The notes under the pieces: generated by a model
Database searches by the model: none
Seen by the model: only the letters and a program-made list of their open reading frames with translations
What the model was told of the DNA's origin: nothing
Shown: positions 30,468 to 39,890 of the stretch, piece after piece
Layout: every line of letters begins with the position of its first letter
Position numbering within the stretch: position 1 is the stretch's first letter
From: Kitasatospora arboriphila
GTDB taxonomy: Bacteria; Actinomycetota; Actinomycetes; Mycobacteriales; Mycobacteriaceae
Direction: 5' to 3'
Length of the DNA: 64,000 nt
Assembly: GCF_000717275.1 (NCBI RefSeq)
Contig: NZ_JNYV01000003.1
Span: 620,001 to 684,000 of the forward strand
Made by a program: the position numbers and the translations under genes

Positions 30468-31797
30468 GGATGACCTCCACATTTCCGATGTTCGAATGGG
30501 CGTCGATGGTCAGCACCGGACCTTGTGATCCATCAGGTCCGCCCTCGAGGCCTTCGGGGCATTTGACCTCTCCGATGGCCACTTCACAATCGGCGCGCAG
30601 GTTCATGTTCTCGGGCGCGATGATCTTGAAGTCGCCGACACCCATGTCGATCGTCACCTTCTTGTCGGCGTCGAGTTCGATCGCGGTGAGGTCGAGTCGT
30701 GCCGAACCCATCGTCAGGGAGTACTCGTCCTGGAGATCGGCCACCGAGAGCGGCTTCCAGTCGCGGTCGCCGATGCCGCCTTCGGGAAGGTTCACGTTGC
30801 CGATCACCGTGGCGATCACCACGAACCCGGCGAGGGGAATGGCGATCGGGATCAGGCCACCGCCCTTGCGCACGAATGCTCCGATGACCAGTCCGCCGGC
30901 AACCACGGCCAACGCGATGGCCCCGACCCGTGCCGGGCCGAACCAATCCACCTCCGTGCCGATCGCCGCCGCGACCGCTGCGACGATGACCGCGATACCG
31001 AGCACCACCGGGGTGAAGCGTGACGACGGTTTGCGCTCCACCGGCGACGACGGTTCCGGCAGATCCCAGGCGAAAGGCGCTGCACCCAGTGGGTCCCACG
31101 AAGGTGGGGTCGGGAGAGGCGGTTCGACATCGGAACCCGCCTCCTCACCATCAGCTGTCTGCGTCGCGTCGGCCGCCGTCGCCGGAGGGTCCTCCTTGAG
31201 CCAGGCGCGGGGGGTCCAACTCTGGAAGTGCCCGCCCGCAGCAGGGGTGTGCACACCTGTGGCGGTCTGCCACCACGAACCGCCTGCGGTGACCGGATCG
31301 CCGGCAGCCTGTTGCCCCAACGTGTCGGCGCTCGTACCGGGCTCGGGGACCGGTGTGCGCTGGTAGAGCAACCACCAGCCCAGCATCATCAGCGCCAGGC
31401 CGAAGAGACCACCACTGCTCCACGCGAGATGGGGCCCGGCGATCAGGGCCACGACGGCCACGACGGCCACCGCGACAACGGTCGGCGGATGAGATGAGGC
31501 ATGACGCATCCCATGCCGAAAGCGTTTGGGACGCATCGTCGTTTCCGGTGACGACTGTGCAGGAGCGCCCTCGGGCAGCACGATCCACGCAGCGATGTAG
31601 AGCAGGATGCCTGCACCACCGAACAGTGCCGAGACGATGAACGCCACCTTCACGAGCGTGGGGTCGACCTTGTACCGAACACCGATCCCGGTGCACACGC
31701 CACCGATCGTCGAACCCGACGCCGCACGTGCCGGGCGCGTTCGCCACATGTCCTGCAGTACTTCGGCATTGATGGTGGGACTGGATGCAGCATTCAT
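30460..31797 (-). CDS. PspC-domain membrane protein with LiaF-like C-terminus (EsrI-like)
   Basis: 445 residues. The N-terminal PspC domain (about 23-80, GSTIGGVCTGIGVRYKVDP) is followed by more membrane helices, a Pro-rich linker, another helix cluster (about 265-345) and a beta-rich C-terminal domain of the LiaF/DUF2154 type (about 360-445, with repeated aliphatic-Asp strands). It is divergent from a PspC-fused histidine kinase and a NarL-type regulator. In C. glutamicum the same trio (EsrI, EsrS, EsrR) near guaA controls a cell-envelope stress response, with EsrI inhibitory. Its leader has a duplicated ribosome-site/ATG cassette. Confidence 0.85.
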   Translation of the reverse strand: MNAASSPTINAEVLQDMWRTRPARAASGSTIGGVCTGIGVRYKVDPTLVKVAFIVSALFGGAGILLYIAAWIVLPEGAPAQSSPETTMRPKRFRHGMRHASSHPPTVVAVAVVAVVALIAGPHLAWSSGGLFGLALMMLGWWLLYQRTPVPEPGTSADTLGQQAAGDPVTAGGSWWQTATGVHTPAAGGHFQSWTPRAWLKEDPPATAADATQTADGEEAGSDVEPPLPTPPSWDPLGAAPFAWDLPEPSSPVERKPSSRFTPVVLGIAVIVAAVAAAIGTEVDWFGPARVGAIALAVVAGGLVIGAFVRKGGGLIPIAIPLAGFVVIATVIGNVNLPEGGIGDRDWKPLSVADLQDEYSLTMGSARLDLTAIELDADKKVTIDMGVGDFKIIAPENMNLRADCEVAIGEVKCPEGLEGGPDGSQGPVLTIDAHSNIGNVEVIRD

Positions 31798-31898
31798 GGT
31801 CTAGCTCCGCTTCGCTTCGTCGGCATTCATGGTCGAGCTCCGCTTCGCTTCGTCTTCGGGACTTCTGGTCGAGCTCCGCTTCGCTTCGTCTTCGGGAC
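31790..31898. repeat. three tandem copies of a 24-32-base unit in the pspC leader
   Basis: Units starting GGTCGAGCTCCGCTTCGCTT at 31831 and 31867 are identical over 32 bases; the copy at 31798 matches over 24 bases with one change (TCGA to TCTA). Periods are 33 and 36 bases. Copies 1 and 2 are each flanked by GCATTCAT, which holds an ATG on the minus strand. Confidence 0.9.
31801..31830 (-). CDS. nine-codon upstream reading frame before pspC gene
   Basis: On the minus strand GGAG, 8 bases before an ATG at 31830, opens MNADEAKRS and stops at TAG (31803-31801), three bases before the pspC ATG. It arose from a tandem duplication of the pspC ribosome site and start. Ribosomes ending here would be placed on the pspC start, so it may act by coupling. 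Confidence 0.45.
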   Translation of the reverse strand: MNADEAKRS

Positions 31899-32034
31899 AT
31901 CTCCGCTCATGCGTTCAATACTGATCACGGGTCGGGCACCGCACCATCGGGATTCACCCTGATCTGCTCCCTGGAATCACATCTGGGGATTGTCCCTGAT
32001 GTGTGCGACCGCGGGCGCGTGCCACTATCGACTG

Positions 32035-33273
32035 GTGCCAACAGTCGAACGTGTCCACCGCCGCGATGGTGGCCGTGTCATCGGCGGGGTCGCCGGAGGC
32101 GTGGCCGACCACCTCGGAGTCGACGCATTCCGGGTGCGTGTGGTGTTCGTCGTGCTCAGCGCACTGGCCGGGGCCGGCGTGTGCGCCTACGGTCTGCTCT
32201 GGTTCATGTGCCCGCCGGGTACCGACACCGAACCGCCGACCTCCTCCGAACGGCGGCAGGGAATCGGCCTGGCGATCGTCGGCGTGGTCGCAGTGGTGTC
32301 GGTGGGGTTCGTGGCCTCAGGCACCCCCGCGCAGTTCCTCATCCCGCTGGTGGTGGTGGCGGTCGGCGCATCACTTGTCTGGCGCGAACTCGATTCCACA
32401 TGGAGGCCCAGATCCGCATCGGCCCGGGCGATCACCTGGACCCGGATCGCCGGTGGCGCAACGCTGGTGGTGATCGGACTGGTGGTGGTGGTGCTCGCCG
32501 GGAACAACCGGATCGGCGGGTTGAGCACCACGTTGCTGGCTGTCGCCGCGACGGTACTGGGTGTGCTGCTGCTGACGATCCCGTTGTGGTTGCGGATGGC
32601 CCGGATGCTGGGTGCCGAACGCGCCGCACGCATCCGCAATGCCGAACGGGAAGAGATCGCCGCGCACCTCCACGATTCTGTGCTGCAGACCCTGGCGCTG
32701 ATCCAGAAGCGGTCGGGACATGCCGAAGAGGTGCAGCGCCTGGCGCGGAGCCAGGAACGCGAGCTGCGCCGCTACCTGTTCGAAGGTGAAGGGCAGCAAA
32801 GCGATTCGCTGACCACCGCACTCAAGGCCGTGGCCGCCGAGGTCGAAGACCACTACGGCGTCGAAGTCGAGGTGGTGACCGTCGGCGACGTCACGGCCGA
32901 TGATCCCTCCTGGAGTGGCGATCACCGTCGATGGGCTGCGCTGATCGCGGCGACGCGGGAGGCACTTGTCAACGCCGCCAAACACTCCGGGGAACGCTCG
33001 GTTGATGTGTACGCCGAGGTGGATAACTCCCAGGTGGAAGTGTTCGTTCGCGACCGTGGCGTCGGCTTCGACCCCGACCAGGTACCAGAAGATCGCCGCG
33101 GGGTGTCGGGGTCGATCAAGGCGCGGGTGCAGCGGCACGGCGGTAGCGTTGAGATCAAGTCGGCCGCCGGTCGAGGGGTTGATGTCCGGATGTCGATGCC
33201 GCGTGGCGGCGAGACGCCGTTGGTCACGGACCTCGGTGAGGACGCCGGTTCCGAATCGGGTGCGGTGAATTGA
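32035..33273 (+). CDS. PspC-fused sensor histidine kinase, NarL/LiaS type (EsrS-like)
   Basis: 412 residues from the GTG at 32035; in-frame ATG (31999) and TTG (31990) codons would lengthen it. An N-terminal PspC domain (RDGGRVIGGVAGGVADHLG) is followed by about 5 membrane helices, then a HisKA_3 dimerisation domain with phospho-acceptor His213 in HLHDSVLQTLALIQ, and an ATPase domain with TREALVNAAKHSG and RDRGVGFDP. It lies 13 bases before its response regulator and is divergent from the other PspC gene. Confidence 0.9.
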   Translation: MPTVERVHRRDGGRVIGGVAGGVADHLGVDAFRVRVVFVVLSALAGAGVCAYGLLWFMCPPGTDTEPPTSSERRQGIGLAIVGVVAVVSVGFVASGTPAQFLIPLVVVAVGASLVWRELDSTWRPRSASARAITWTRIAGGATLVVIGLVVVVLAGNNRIGGLSTTLLAVAATVLGVLLLTIPLWLRMARMLGAERAARIRNAEREEIAAHLHDSVLQTLALIQKRSGHAEEVQRLARSQERELRRYLFEGEGQQSDSLTTALKAVAAEVEDHYGVEVEVVTVGDVTADDPSWSGDHRRWAALIAATREALVNAAKHSGERSVDVYAEVDNSQVEVFVRDRGVGFDPDQVPEDRRGVSGSIKARVQRHGGSVEIKSAAGRGVDVRMSMPRGGETPLVTDLGEDAGSESGAVN

Positions 33274-33286
33274 GAGAGTTGGGGCG

Positions 33287-33958
33287 ATGACCGGCCGAAG
33301 TGAGCCATACCGGGTGTTTCTTGTGGACGACCACGGTGTCTTCCGCTCTGGCGTACGAGCGGAGTTGGCCTCGGAGACCGACATGACCGTGGTCGGGGAG
33401 GCAGGCGCGGTCGCCGATGCGATCGCGGGCATCCTCCAGTCGTCACCGGACGTGGTGTTGCTCGATGTGCACATGCCTGCCGGTGGAGGGATCGCGGTGC
33501 TGCGAGGTGTCGCCGACGCCGCACCGCAGAAGTCACCCGTCTTCCTGGCGCTGAGTGTGTCCGACGCCGCCGAAGACGTCATCGCCACCATTCGCGCGGG
33601 TGCCCGCGGCTATGTCACCAAGACGATCGGCGGCTCGGAATTGGCCGACTCCGTGCGTCGGGTCGCAGACGGGGACGCCGTGTTCAGTCCGCGACTGGCC
33701 GGATTCGTGCTCGATTCGTTCACCGGGAAATCGCCCGTGCCGGAACCGCATCTGGATCCCGAACTCGATTCGCTGACACCGCGCGAGATGGAGGTCCTGC
33801 GGCTGCTGGCCCGGGGGTTCACGTATCGGGAGATCGCCGAAGACCTCGTGATCTCCATCAAGACGGTGGAGACCCACGCGTCCAACGTTCTTCGCAAGAC
33901 CCAGCAGTCCAATCGCAACGCACTCACCAGGTGGGCCGCCAACCGGCACATCAGCTAG
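33287..33958 (+). CDS. NarL/LuxR-type response regulator (EsrR-like)
   Basis: 223 residues. Receiver domain (about 9-125) with phospho-acceptor Asp60 (DVVLLDVHMP) and a C-terminal LuxR helix-turn-helix (about 160-218, LTPREMEVLRLLARG). Probably activates envelope-stress genes, including the divergent pspC operon. Confidence 0.93.
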   Translation: MTGRSEPYRVFLVDDHGVFRSGVRAELASETDMTVVGEAGAVADAIAGILQSSPDVVLLDVHMPAGGGIAVLRGVADAAPQKSPVFLALSVSDAAEDVIATIRAGARGYVTKTIGGSELADSVRRVADGDAVFSPRLAGFVLDSFTGKSPVPEPHLDPELDSLTPREMEVLRLLARGFTYREIAEDLVISIKTVETHASNVLRKTQQSNRNALTRWAANRHIS

Positions 33959-34027
33959 TGCCGACGCGCGGCCGTGTGCGCGGCGCACTGATCCGAACCG
34001 GTGCGTAGCGCTCGAGACGACGCGGGT

Positions 34028-35206
34028 CTAGCGAATTAGTGCGATGAGGGTGACCGCGATGGCGGCGAGCACCACGAACGCCAGGAACACCGCGGCCGCG
34101 AGAGCGGCGTGGCGGGGCGGAGTCTTCTCGGGTTGTTGGTCGAATCCGGAGAACGCCGGCCGTGAGTGCTGGGTGACCTGCCACGACTCGCCGACACCCG
34201 AGGTCGGGTGGGCCCGTCCGGCAGTGGCCGGTCCCGGAGCTGCCGGGAGGCCTGACTGGGTGGTGGTCGGGATGCGCCGGGTGGGTGGCCGCGGGGGGAG
34301 GGGCGCGATTCGTCGATCCAGCGGACTGGTGAGGATCTGTGCGGTGTTGCCGGCATCGCCCGCGGCGATCTGGGCAAGCCGATCGCGGATCCCGGCCATC
34401 GTCGGCCGACGGGTCGGACTCGGCTCGAGCATGGCGAGCAGAGCGCCCTCGAGGGCGCCGGCCCGCTGGGGCCGGATGATCTCGCCGCGGGCGACCTTGT
34501 GCAGCAGCACCAGGGAGTTCTCGTCGAGCCCGAACGGCGGCTGACCTTCCACGCAGGTGTAGAGGGTGGAGCCGAGCGAGTAGACGTCGGAGGCCTCCGT
34601 CGGATCTTCGCCGCGGGCGACCTCCGGTGCGAAGTACGCCGGGGTACCGGTGATCACTCCGGTCTGGGTGAGCTGCACATCGTCCTTGGACCGCGAGATC
34701 CCGAAGTCGGTCAGCTTCACCAGCCCGGCGTTGCGTCCTTCTGCGATGAGGATGTTGCCCGGCTTGATGTCGCGGTGCATGATGCCTGCGTTGTGGGCCT
34801 CGGCCATGGCGTCGGCCACCTGGGCACCGATCTGGGCCACCTGCTTGACGGGCATGGTGCCGGTTTGGTGGAGAATCTCGGCGATGCTGCGCGAGGGCAG
34901 ATACTCCATCACCAGCCAGGGTTCACCGGCGTCGAGGGCCACATCGTGCATTGCGATGGCGTTGCGATGACTCAGCCGGGCCGCGATCCGGCCCTCGCGC
35001 ATGGCTCGCTGACGCATCTCGGCCGCAGAGTCCTCGGTCATGCCGGCCACCGACAACACCTGCTTGATGGCGACCTGCCGGTCGAGGAGGGTGTCGTGCG
35101 CCAGCCAGACGGCGCCCATGCCACCGCCACCGATCTTCGAGCGCAGACGGTACCGCCCGGCAACCAGATAATCGGGGCCGGGAACGCGGTAGGAAGAGGC
35201 GCTCAT
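34028..35206 (-). CDS. membrane Ser/Thr protein kinase
   Basis: 392 residues. Eukaryotic-like kinase domain (about 18-280): glycine loop KIGGGGMGAVW, Lys48 in VAIKQV, catalytic Asp146 in HRDIKPGN, DFG at 167-169, and GTPAYFAPEV in the activation loop. A Pro-rich linker (about 300-365) leads to one C-terminal helix (about 368-390) with almost nothing outside, so it is membrane-tethered without a sensor domain. It converges on the response-regulator gene and is divergent from imuA'. Confidence 0.92.
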   Translation of the reverse strand: MSASSYRVPGPDYLVAGRYRLRSKIGGGGMGAVWLAHDTLLDRQVAIKQVLSVAGMTEDSAAEMRQRAMREGRIAARLSHRNAIAMHDVALDAGEPWLVMEYLPSRSIAEILHQTGTMPVKQVAQIGAQVADAMAEAHNAGIMHRDIKPGNILIAEGRNAGLVKLTDFGISRSKDDVQLTQTGVITGTPAYFAPEVARGEDPTEASDVYSLGSTLYTCVEGQPPFGLDENSLVLLHKVARGEIIRPQRAGALEGALLAMLEPSPTRRPTMAGIRDRLAQIAAGDAGNTAQILTSPLDRRIAPLPPRPPTRRIPTTTQSGLPAAPGPATAGRAHPTSGVGESWQVTQHSRPAFSGFDQQPEKTPPRHAALAAAVFLAFVVLAAIAVTLIALIR

Positions 35207-35291
35207 TGGTTTGACCTTAGTGGACTCCTGAGACTGGAGTGGGTGGTGTGCCGGGCGAGGACGACTCGCCCGGGCGACGCGCCGAGGCGTA

Positions 35292-35346
35292 TTGACGCTT
35301 GTCGGAGTGCTGACCTACATTTGAAAAGAATCGAAAATGTGTTCGA
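35292..35346 (+). promoter_or_regulatory. SOS promoter of imuA'-imuB with LexA box
   Basis: TTGACG (35292-35297), an 18-base spacer and TACATT (35316-35321) form a promoter. The LexA box TCGAAA-ATGT-GTTCGA (35331-35346) overlaps the start of transcription and fits the mycobacterial consensus TCGAAC-N4-GTTCGA with one change. Confidence 0.85.
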
Positions 35347-35398
35347 GTCAGACCGGTGGTTGCAACTTCCCTGCGCCACTTCCCCCTTGGTGGGGAGT

Positions 35399-36214
35399 AT
35401 GGACAGGGGTGCGATGCAGACCATGGAGACAGCTCCGGACAAGGCGCAGAAGCTGGCGATGTTGCGGCAGACCCTCGCTGCTGCCACCACTCGATCAAAG
35501 CCCGAATCCGTTGTGCCACAAAGACAGATATCGGCGGTTGTCAATGAGCAGGAGAAGTACACCGACCGCGAGAGGCTGGCTGTCCCGCCGGCTCTGGAAC
35601 GAGTGCTCCCCGGTGCCGGACTGATCCGTGGTCAGGTGTTGGCCCTGGAGGGTGCACGGTCGCTGTTGTTGTCGCTGATCGCACAGGTCAGTGCCGACGG
35701 CGGTCATGTGGCGGTCATCGGCCAGCCGCAGCTGTGTCTGCTCGCGGCGGTCGAGATGGGGGCCGACCTGTCCCGGATCGCGGTGATACCCGACCCCGGG
35801 CCAGATCCGGTGGAGATCGCCGCGGTGCTGCTCGATGGACTCGACCTGGTGGTGGTGGGCCTCGGTGGTATCTCGGTGCCACCCTCGCGCAGCCGGGTGG
35901 TGATGGCCCGCGCTCGTAGCAAGGGCGCGGTGCTGGTGGTCACCGACGGCACGTGGTCGGGAGCACATGTGAAGTTGCAGTCGCGGGTCTGTGCGTACCG
36001 GCATCAGCCCACCGCCCATCAGCCTTCCGCTGTGCGGCGTGGTTACGGCCGACTCGGAGGTGTCTCACTCGCGGTCCGTTCACACGGACGCGGATTCGCC
36101 GGAGCCGATACCCGGCTGGACGTGATGCATTGCGGCGACCGGGTGCAGCTCGTCGATGTGGTCGGCTCCCAGAGCAATTCGTACGATGCTCCTTCGCTGC
36201 CGGTGGCGTTGTAG
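35399..36214 (+). CDS. imuA': mutasome accessory protein ImuA'
   Basis: 271 residues from the ATG at 35399, with GGGGAG just upstream; the Met at 35414 is an alternative, and the open frame further upstream is antisense to the kinase. RecA-like fold without a proper Walker A motif (LALEGARSLLLSLIAQ in its place), as in M. tuberculosis Rv3395c. It works with ImuB and DnaE2 in SOS-induced mutagenic lesion bypass. imuB follows with no gap. Confidence 0.9.
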   Translation: MDRGAMQTMETAPDKAQKLAMLRQTLAAATTRSKPESVVPQRQISAVVNEQEKYTDRERLAVPPALERVLPGAGLIRGQVLALEGARSLLLSLIAQVSADGGHVAVIGQPQLCLLAAVEMGADLSRIAVIPDPGPDPVEIAAVLLDGLDLVVVGLGGISVPPSRSRVVMARARSKGAVLVVTDGTWSGAHVKLQSRVCAYRHQPTAHQPSAVRRGYGRLGGVSLAVRSHGRGFAGADTRLDVMHCGDRVQLVDVVGSQSNSYDAPSLPVAL

Positions 36215-37813
36215 ATGAGTGATCGGGTGTTCGGGGTCTGGTGCCCGGATTGGCCGGCCGTCGCCGCGGCGGCAGAGATGGATCTGTCGCCGGATCGTCC
36301 GGTTGCGGTGCTGCGGTCCGGCCGCGTGATCGCCTGTTCGGCCGCGGCACGTGCGGTGGGGGTGCGCCGGGAGATGCGCAAACGCGATGCCCAGGCGCGG
36401 TGCCCCCAGCTGACCGTGACAGATGCGGACGAGGGACGTGATGCCCGGTTGTTCGAGCCGGTGGCCGCCGCCGTCGCCGAACTGATCCCGATGGTCGAGG
36501 TGTTGCGGCCGGGACTTCTGGTGCTGCCCGCCCGTGGGGTTGCGCGCTATTTCGGTGGTGAAGAGGCGGCGGCCGAGAAACTCACCGACGTGGTGTCTGC
36601 CTGTGGCATCGAATCCCAGGTGGGTATCGCCGACGAACTCTTCACGGCGATCATCGCTGCTCGGCACGGCAAGGTGGTACCTCCGGGCGAGGGTGCGGAG
36701 TTCCTTGCGCCGCTGCGTATCTCGCAATTGGCGGTGGAGCCCAGCATGTGTGCCGACGATCGATCTGCCCTGGTCGATCTGCTGTGGCGGATGGGGCTTC
36801 GAACCATCGGCGCCTTTGCCGAACTGTCGTCCACCGATGTCGCCACCCGCTTCGGGGCGGACGCGATCTTCGCGCACCGCACCGCTCGGGCATTGCCGCA
36901 ACGCCCGCCGTCGGGGCAGGCGCCGCCACCGGACCTGGTCGTCGAACATCGCTGCGACCCACCGGTGGATCGCGTCGATGCCGCCGCCTTCATCGGCAGG
37001 CGACTGTCCGCCCAGCTGCACGATGTGCTGGCCGCGGCGTCGGTGGCCTGCACGCGGCTCACCGTTCAGGCCACCACCGAGAGCGGTCGTGAGTACTCCC
37101 GCACCTGGCGCTGTGCACAGCCGCTGACCCCCGACGCGACAGCTGACCGGATCCGCTGGCAGTTGGAGGGGTGGCTTTCCGGCCGCAGCGCCGCCGACCG
37201 CCCTGATGGGCCGGTGGTGATGTTGCGTCTCGATCCGGTGGAGGTGATCGGCTCGGGCGCGATGCAACTCGGGCTCACGGGTGGGGGATTGGCCGGAGGA
37301 GACGGAGAAGTGGCCGAGCGGGTGCGCCGGGCACTGGTGCGGGTGCAGGGGTTGCTGGGAGGCGAACGCGTGCAGGTTCCGGTACGCAGTGGTGGCCGTG
37401 GGCCCGGGCAGCAGATCACCCTGGTACCCCTCGGGGACGAATTGGTGGCACAGGCCGACCCGGATGCCCCCTGGCCGGGGCAATTGCCGGGACCGTCGCC
37501 CTCGGTGCTGCCGATGGCACCGGTGACCCTTCTCGACGCCGAGGACTCCCCGGTGCAGGTCACTGCCCGGGGCAGTTTCAGTGCCGATCCGGCCAGTCTG
37601 ACCTGGGGTCGGCGCAGTTGGTCGTTGAGCTGGTGGGCGGGGCCGTGGGCCACCGACGAACGGTGGTGGGCCGCAGGGCCGGGTGATGGTGGCGGTGGTG
37701 TCGATGTGCATGTCGGGACATACGCCAGAGCGCAAGTGCTGCTGGAGGATTCACGAGCACTATTGCTGCACTATCAAGATGGGCAGTGGACCGTCGAAGG
37801 TGTGTACGAATGA
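36215..37813 (+). CDS. imuB: Y-family polymerase-like mutasome hub ImuB
   Basis: 532 residues. Y-family fold in which the acidic catalytic residues are lost (CPDWP near residue 10, and RPGLLVLPARG where SxDE is expected), so it is not a polymerase. It bridges DnaE2, ImuA' and the beta clamp; MQLGLTGGG near 350 is a plausible clamp-binding motif (QxxLxxx). It shares the LexA-controlled promoter of imuA'. Confidence 0.92.
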   Translation: MSDRVFGVWCPDWPAVAAAAEMDLSPDRPVAVLRSGRVIACSAAARAVGVRREMRKRDAQARCPQLTVTDADEGRDARLFEPVAAAVAELIPMVEVLRPGLLVLPARGVARYFGGEEAAAEKLTDVVSACGIESQVGIADELFTAIIAARHGKVVPPGEGAEFLAPLRISQLAVEPSMCADDRSALVDLLWRMGLRTIGAFAELSSTDVATRFGADAIFAHRTARALPQRPPSGQAPPPDLVVEHRCDPPVDRVDAAAFIGRRLSAQLHDVLAAASVACTRLTVQATTESGREYSRTWRCAQPLTPDATADRIRWQLEGWLSGRSAADRPDGPVVMLRLDPVEVIGSGAMQLGLTGGGLAGGDGEVAERVRRALVRVQGLLGGERVQVPVRSGGRGPGQQITLVPLGDELVAQADPDAPWPGQLPGPSPSVLPMAPVTLLDAEDSPVQVTARGSFSADPASLTWGRRSWSLSWWAGPWATDERWWAAGPGDGGGGVDVHVGTYARAQVLLEDSRALLLHYQDGQWTVEGVYE

Positions 37814-37952
37814 CGCACGGTACGCCGCGCGGCGGATGTGCGGCCTTGTTTCACCCAGGGTGACGAGAACACTTGGACAGTCCGGCGTTCCCGACTTCGA
37901 TGGCAGCGAGCGCCTTCCGGCGCCCTCTCGACACCCGAAGGACCTGATACCG

Positions 37953-39326
37953 ATGAGTCGTCAACTGCACCTGGGCGGATTCCTGATCGCCTCGCCCGTC
38001 ACCCATTCCCATGCCGCATGGAGGCACCCGGGCTCCACGACGGAATTCTTCTCGCCCGAGCACTATCACCGTGTCGGTCGCATCCTCGAGCGCGGCAAGT
38101 TCGACTTCGCGTTCTTCGCGGATCTGCTGGCCGCACCCTTGCGTTTCGGTGCAGATCAGTCCGAACCACTGCGTCGTGGCACCCAGGCCGCCGCGACACT
38201 CGATCCGTCCGTTGTCGCCGCCAGCATCGCCGCGGTCACCAGCAATCTGGGCATCGCGATCACCAAGTCCACCACCTACTTCCACCCGTACGAACTCGCT
38301 CGGGTCTTCGGATCCCTCGACCACATATCCCGCGGCCGGGTGGCATGGAACATCGTCACATCCCTGACCCAGGCCGAAGCGCTCAACTTCGGTTTCGACC
38401 AGCACGTGGCACACGACGAGCGGTATCTGCGAGCCGAGGAGTTCGTGCAGACCGCAGTGGAGTTGTGGTCGGCGTGGGACGAGGACGCCGTTGTCGCGGA
38501 CAAGGCGAGCGGGGTGTGGGCCGATGCGGACAAGGTTCGTCCGGTCGACCACGACGGCCGGTATTACCGCACCCGGGGCCCGCTGAACCAGCCGAGATCA
38601 CCCCAGCATCGGCCGGTACTCATCCAGGCCGGATCATCCTCCACCGGAAGGGATTTTGCGGCCCGCTGGGCCGAAGCCATCTTCGAGATCGACCCGACCC
38701 CGGAAGGGCGCCGGGCCTACTACGACGACGTCAAGTCGCGTGTGGTCGACGTGGGCCGCAATCCCGACCATGTCAAGATCCTGCCCTCGTTCATCCCGTT
38801 CATCGGCGAGACCGAATCGATCGCCCGGGAGAAGCAGGCGTTCCACAACGAACTCGCAGATCCGATCTCGGGCCTGATCACACTGTCGGTGCACACCGAC
38901 CACGACTTCTCGCAGTACGACCTCGACGCCCCATTGGAAGACATCTCCGTCTCCGGAACGCAGGGACTGTTCGATGTGGCGAGGCGGCTGAGTGAACGGG
39001 ACAGCCTGACGCTCCGCGACATCGGCAAGCTCTACGCGCAGGGAGTGCTGCTGCCGCAATTCGTGGGTACCGCTTCCGATGTGGCCGATCAGATCGAGGC
39101 CGGGTTCACCGGGGGAGAAGCCGATGGCTACATCGTCTCCACGGCCCAGACACCGGGAACCTTCAACGACTTCGTCGACTATGTGGTCCCCGAGCTCCAG
39201 CGTCGCGGTCTGTTCCGCACGGAGTACCAGGGCAGCACGTTGCGCGAAAACCTGGGGCTCGGGCATCCGGACGAAGACCTGCCCGCAGACATCCGCGAGC
39301 GGTCGCTGGTACCCGCTGCAGGCTGA
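37953..39326 (+). CDS. FMN-dependent monooxygenase, NtaA/SnaA/DszA family
   Basis: 457 residues from the ATG at 37953, with GAAGGA 10 bases upstream; length fits the family. Luciferase-like TIM barrel using reduced FMN from a separate reductase: FAFFADLLAAP, GIAITKSTTYFHPYELARVF, SRGRVAWNIVTS and LIQAGSSSTGRDFAARWAE are typical. The family includes nitrilotriacetate, pristinamycin and dibenzothiophene-sulfone monooxygenases. No reductase or transporter lies beside it, so the substrate is open. It is an insertion in the conserved imuB-dnaE2 interval. Confidence 0.9.
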   Translation: MSRQLHLGGFLIASPVTHSHAAWRHPGSTTEFFSPEHYHRVGRILERGKFDFAFFADLLAAPLRFGADQSEPLRRGTQAAATLDPSVVAASIAAVTSNLGIAITKSTTYFHPYELARVFGSLDHISRGRVAWNIVTSLTQAEALNFGFDQHVAHDERYLRAEEFVQTAVELWSAWDEDAVVADKASGVWADADKVRPVDHDGRYYRTRGPLNQPRSPQHRPVLIQAGSSSTGRDFAARWAEAIFEIDPTPEGRRAYYDDVKSRVVDVGRNPDHVKILPSFIPFIGETESIAREKQAFHNELADPISGLITLSVHTDHDFSQYDLDAPLEDISVSGTQGLFDVARRLSERDSLTLRDIGKLYAQGVLLPQFVGTASDVADQIEAGFTGGEADGYIVSTAQTPGTFNDFVDYVVPELQRRGLFRTEYQGSTLRENLGLGHPDEDLPADIRERSLVPAAG

Positions 39327-39347
39327 CACCCTGCAGCGCAGGGCAAT

Positions 39348-39890
39348 TCACTGCAGCTTACGTAAGGTGTTGAGGTTCCGGTTGGTGAGGAACCAGCCGG
39401 AATCCGACTTCTTCTTCGATCCGGTGCGTTTACCGATCACGCTCTCGAGGGTGTCGCCTTTTCGTACCTGCCAGTACAGCACCGATTCGCCTGCTGCGAT
39501 CTGTTCCTGCTGCGGATCGAGTTCGCCCGCGATGGCGGCGACGACGTCGACCTGAGCGGGGTCGGAGTAGAAGACGACATATGCGTGCCAGTCGTCTCGT
39601 TCGGGGAATGGGTAGGCGTCGATGATCGCAGTGAGCCTGTCGACAGGCACCACAAGAACCCTTGCCGCGTAGCCGAATCGGTCGGACAAAGCCTTCTCGA
39701 GTGCAGCGGTGAGTCCGTCCACGTCGGTACTCGGTGACTCGAACAGCACATTGCCGCTGGCGAGCACTGTCTTGACGTTCGTGTGCCCGAGCGCTTCGAC
39801 GCAGGCCTTGAGATCGGCCATCTTGATTCGGATGCCACCCACGTTGACACCGCGCAACAGAGCCGCGTATCGGTGCGCCGTCCGCGCCAT
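39348..39890 (-). CDS. DUF1697 family protein
   Basis: 180 residues, begins YAALLRGVNVGGIRIKMADL, the clear DUF1697 signature, and has TVLASGNVLFES and the C-terminal NRNLNTLRKL. Function unknown across the family. Its ATG overlaps the serpin stop by one base, so it is the last gene of a three-gene operon. Confidence 0.9.
   Translation of the reverse strand: MARTAHRYAALLRGVNVGGIRIKMADLKACVEALGHTNVKTVLASGNVLFESPSTDVDGLTAALEKALSDRFGYAARVLVVPVDRLTAIIDAYPFPERDDWHAYVVFYSDPAQVDVVAAIAGELDPQQEQIAAGESVLYWQVRKGDTLESVIGKRTGSKKKSDSGWFLTNRNLNTLRKLQ

Noticed and set aside
34499..35398. A 300-residue N-terminal extension of ImuA'
   Set aside because: It is antisense to the Ser/Thr kinase, and the SOS promoter and LexA box lie inside it.
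36080..37735. Long open frame antisense to imuB
   Set aside because: Shadow frame of a GC-rich gene with low-complexity His/Arg/Pro-rich translation.
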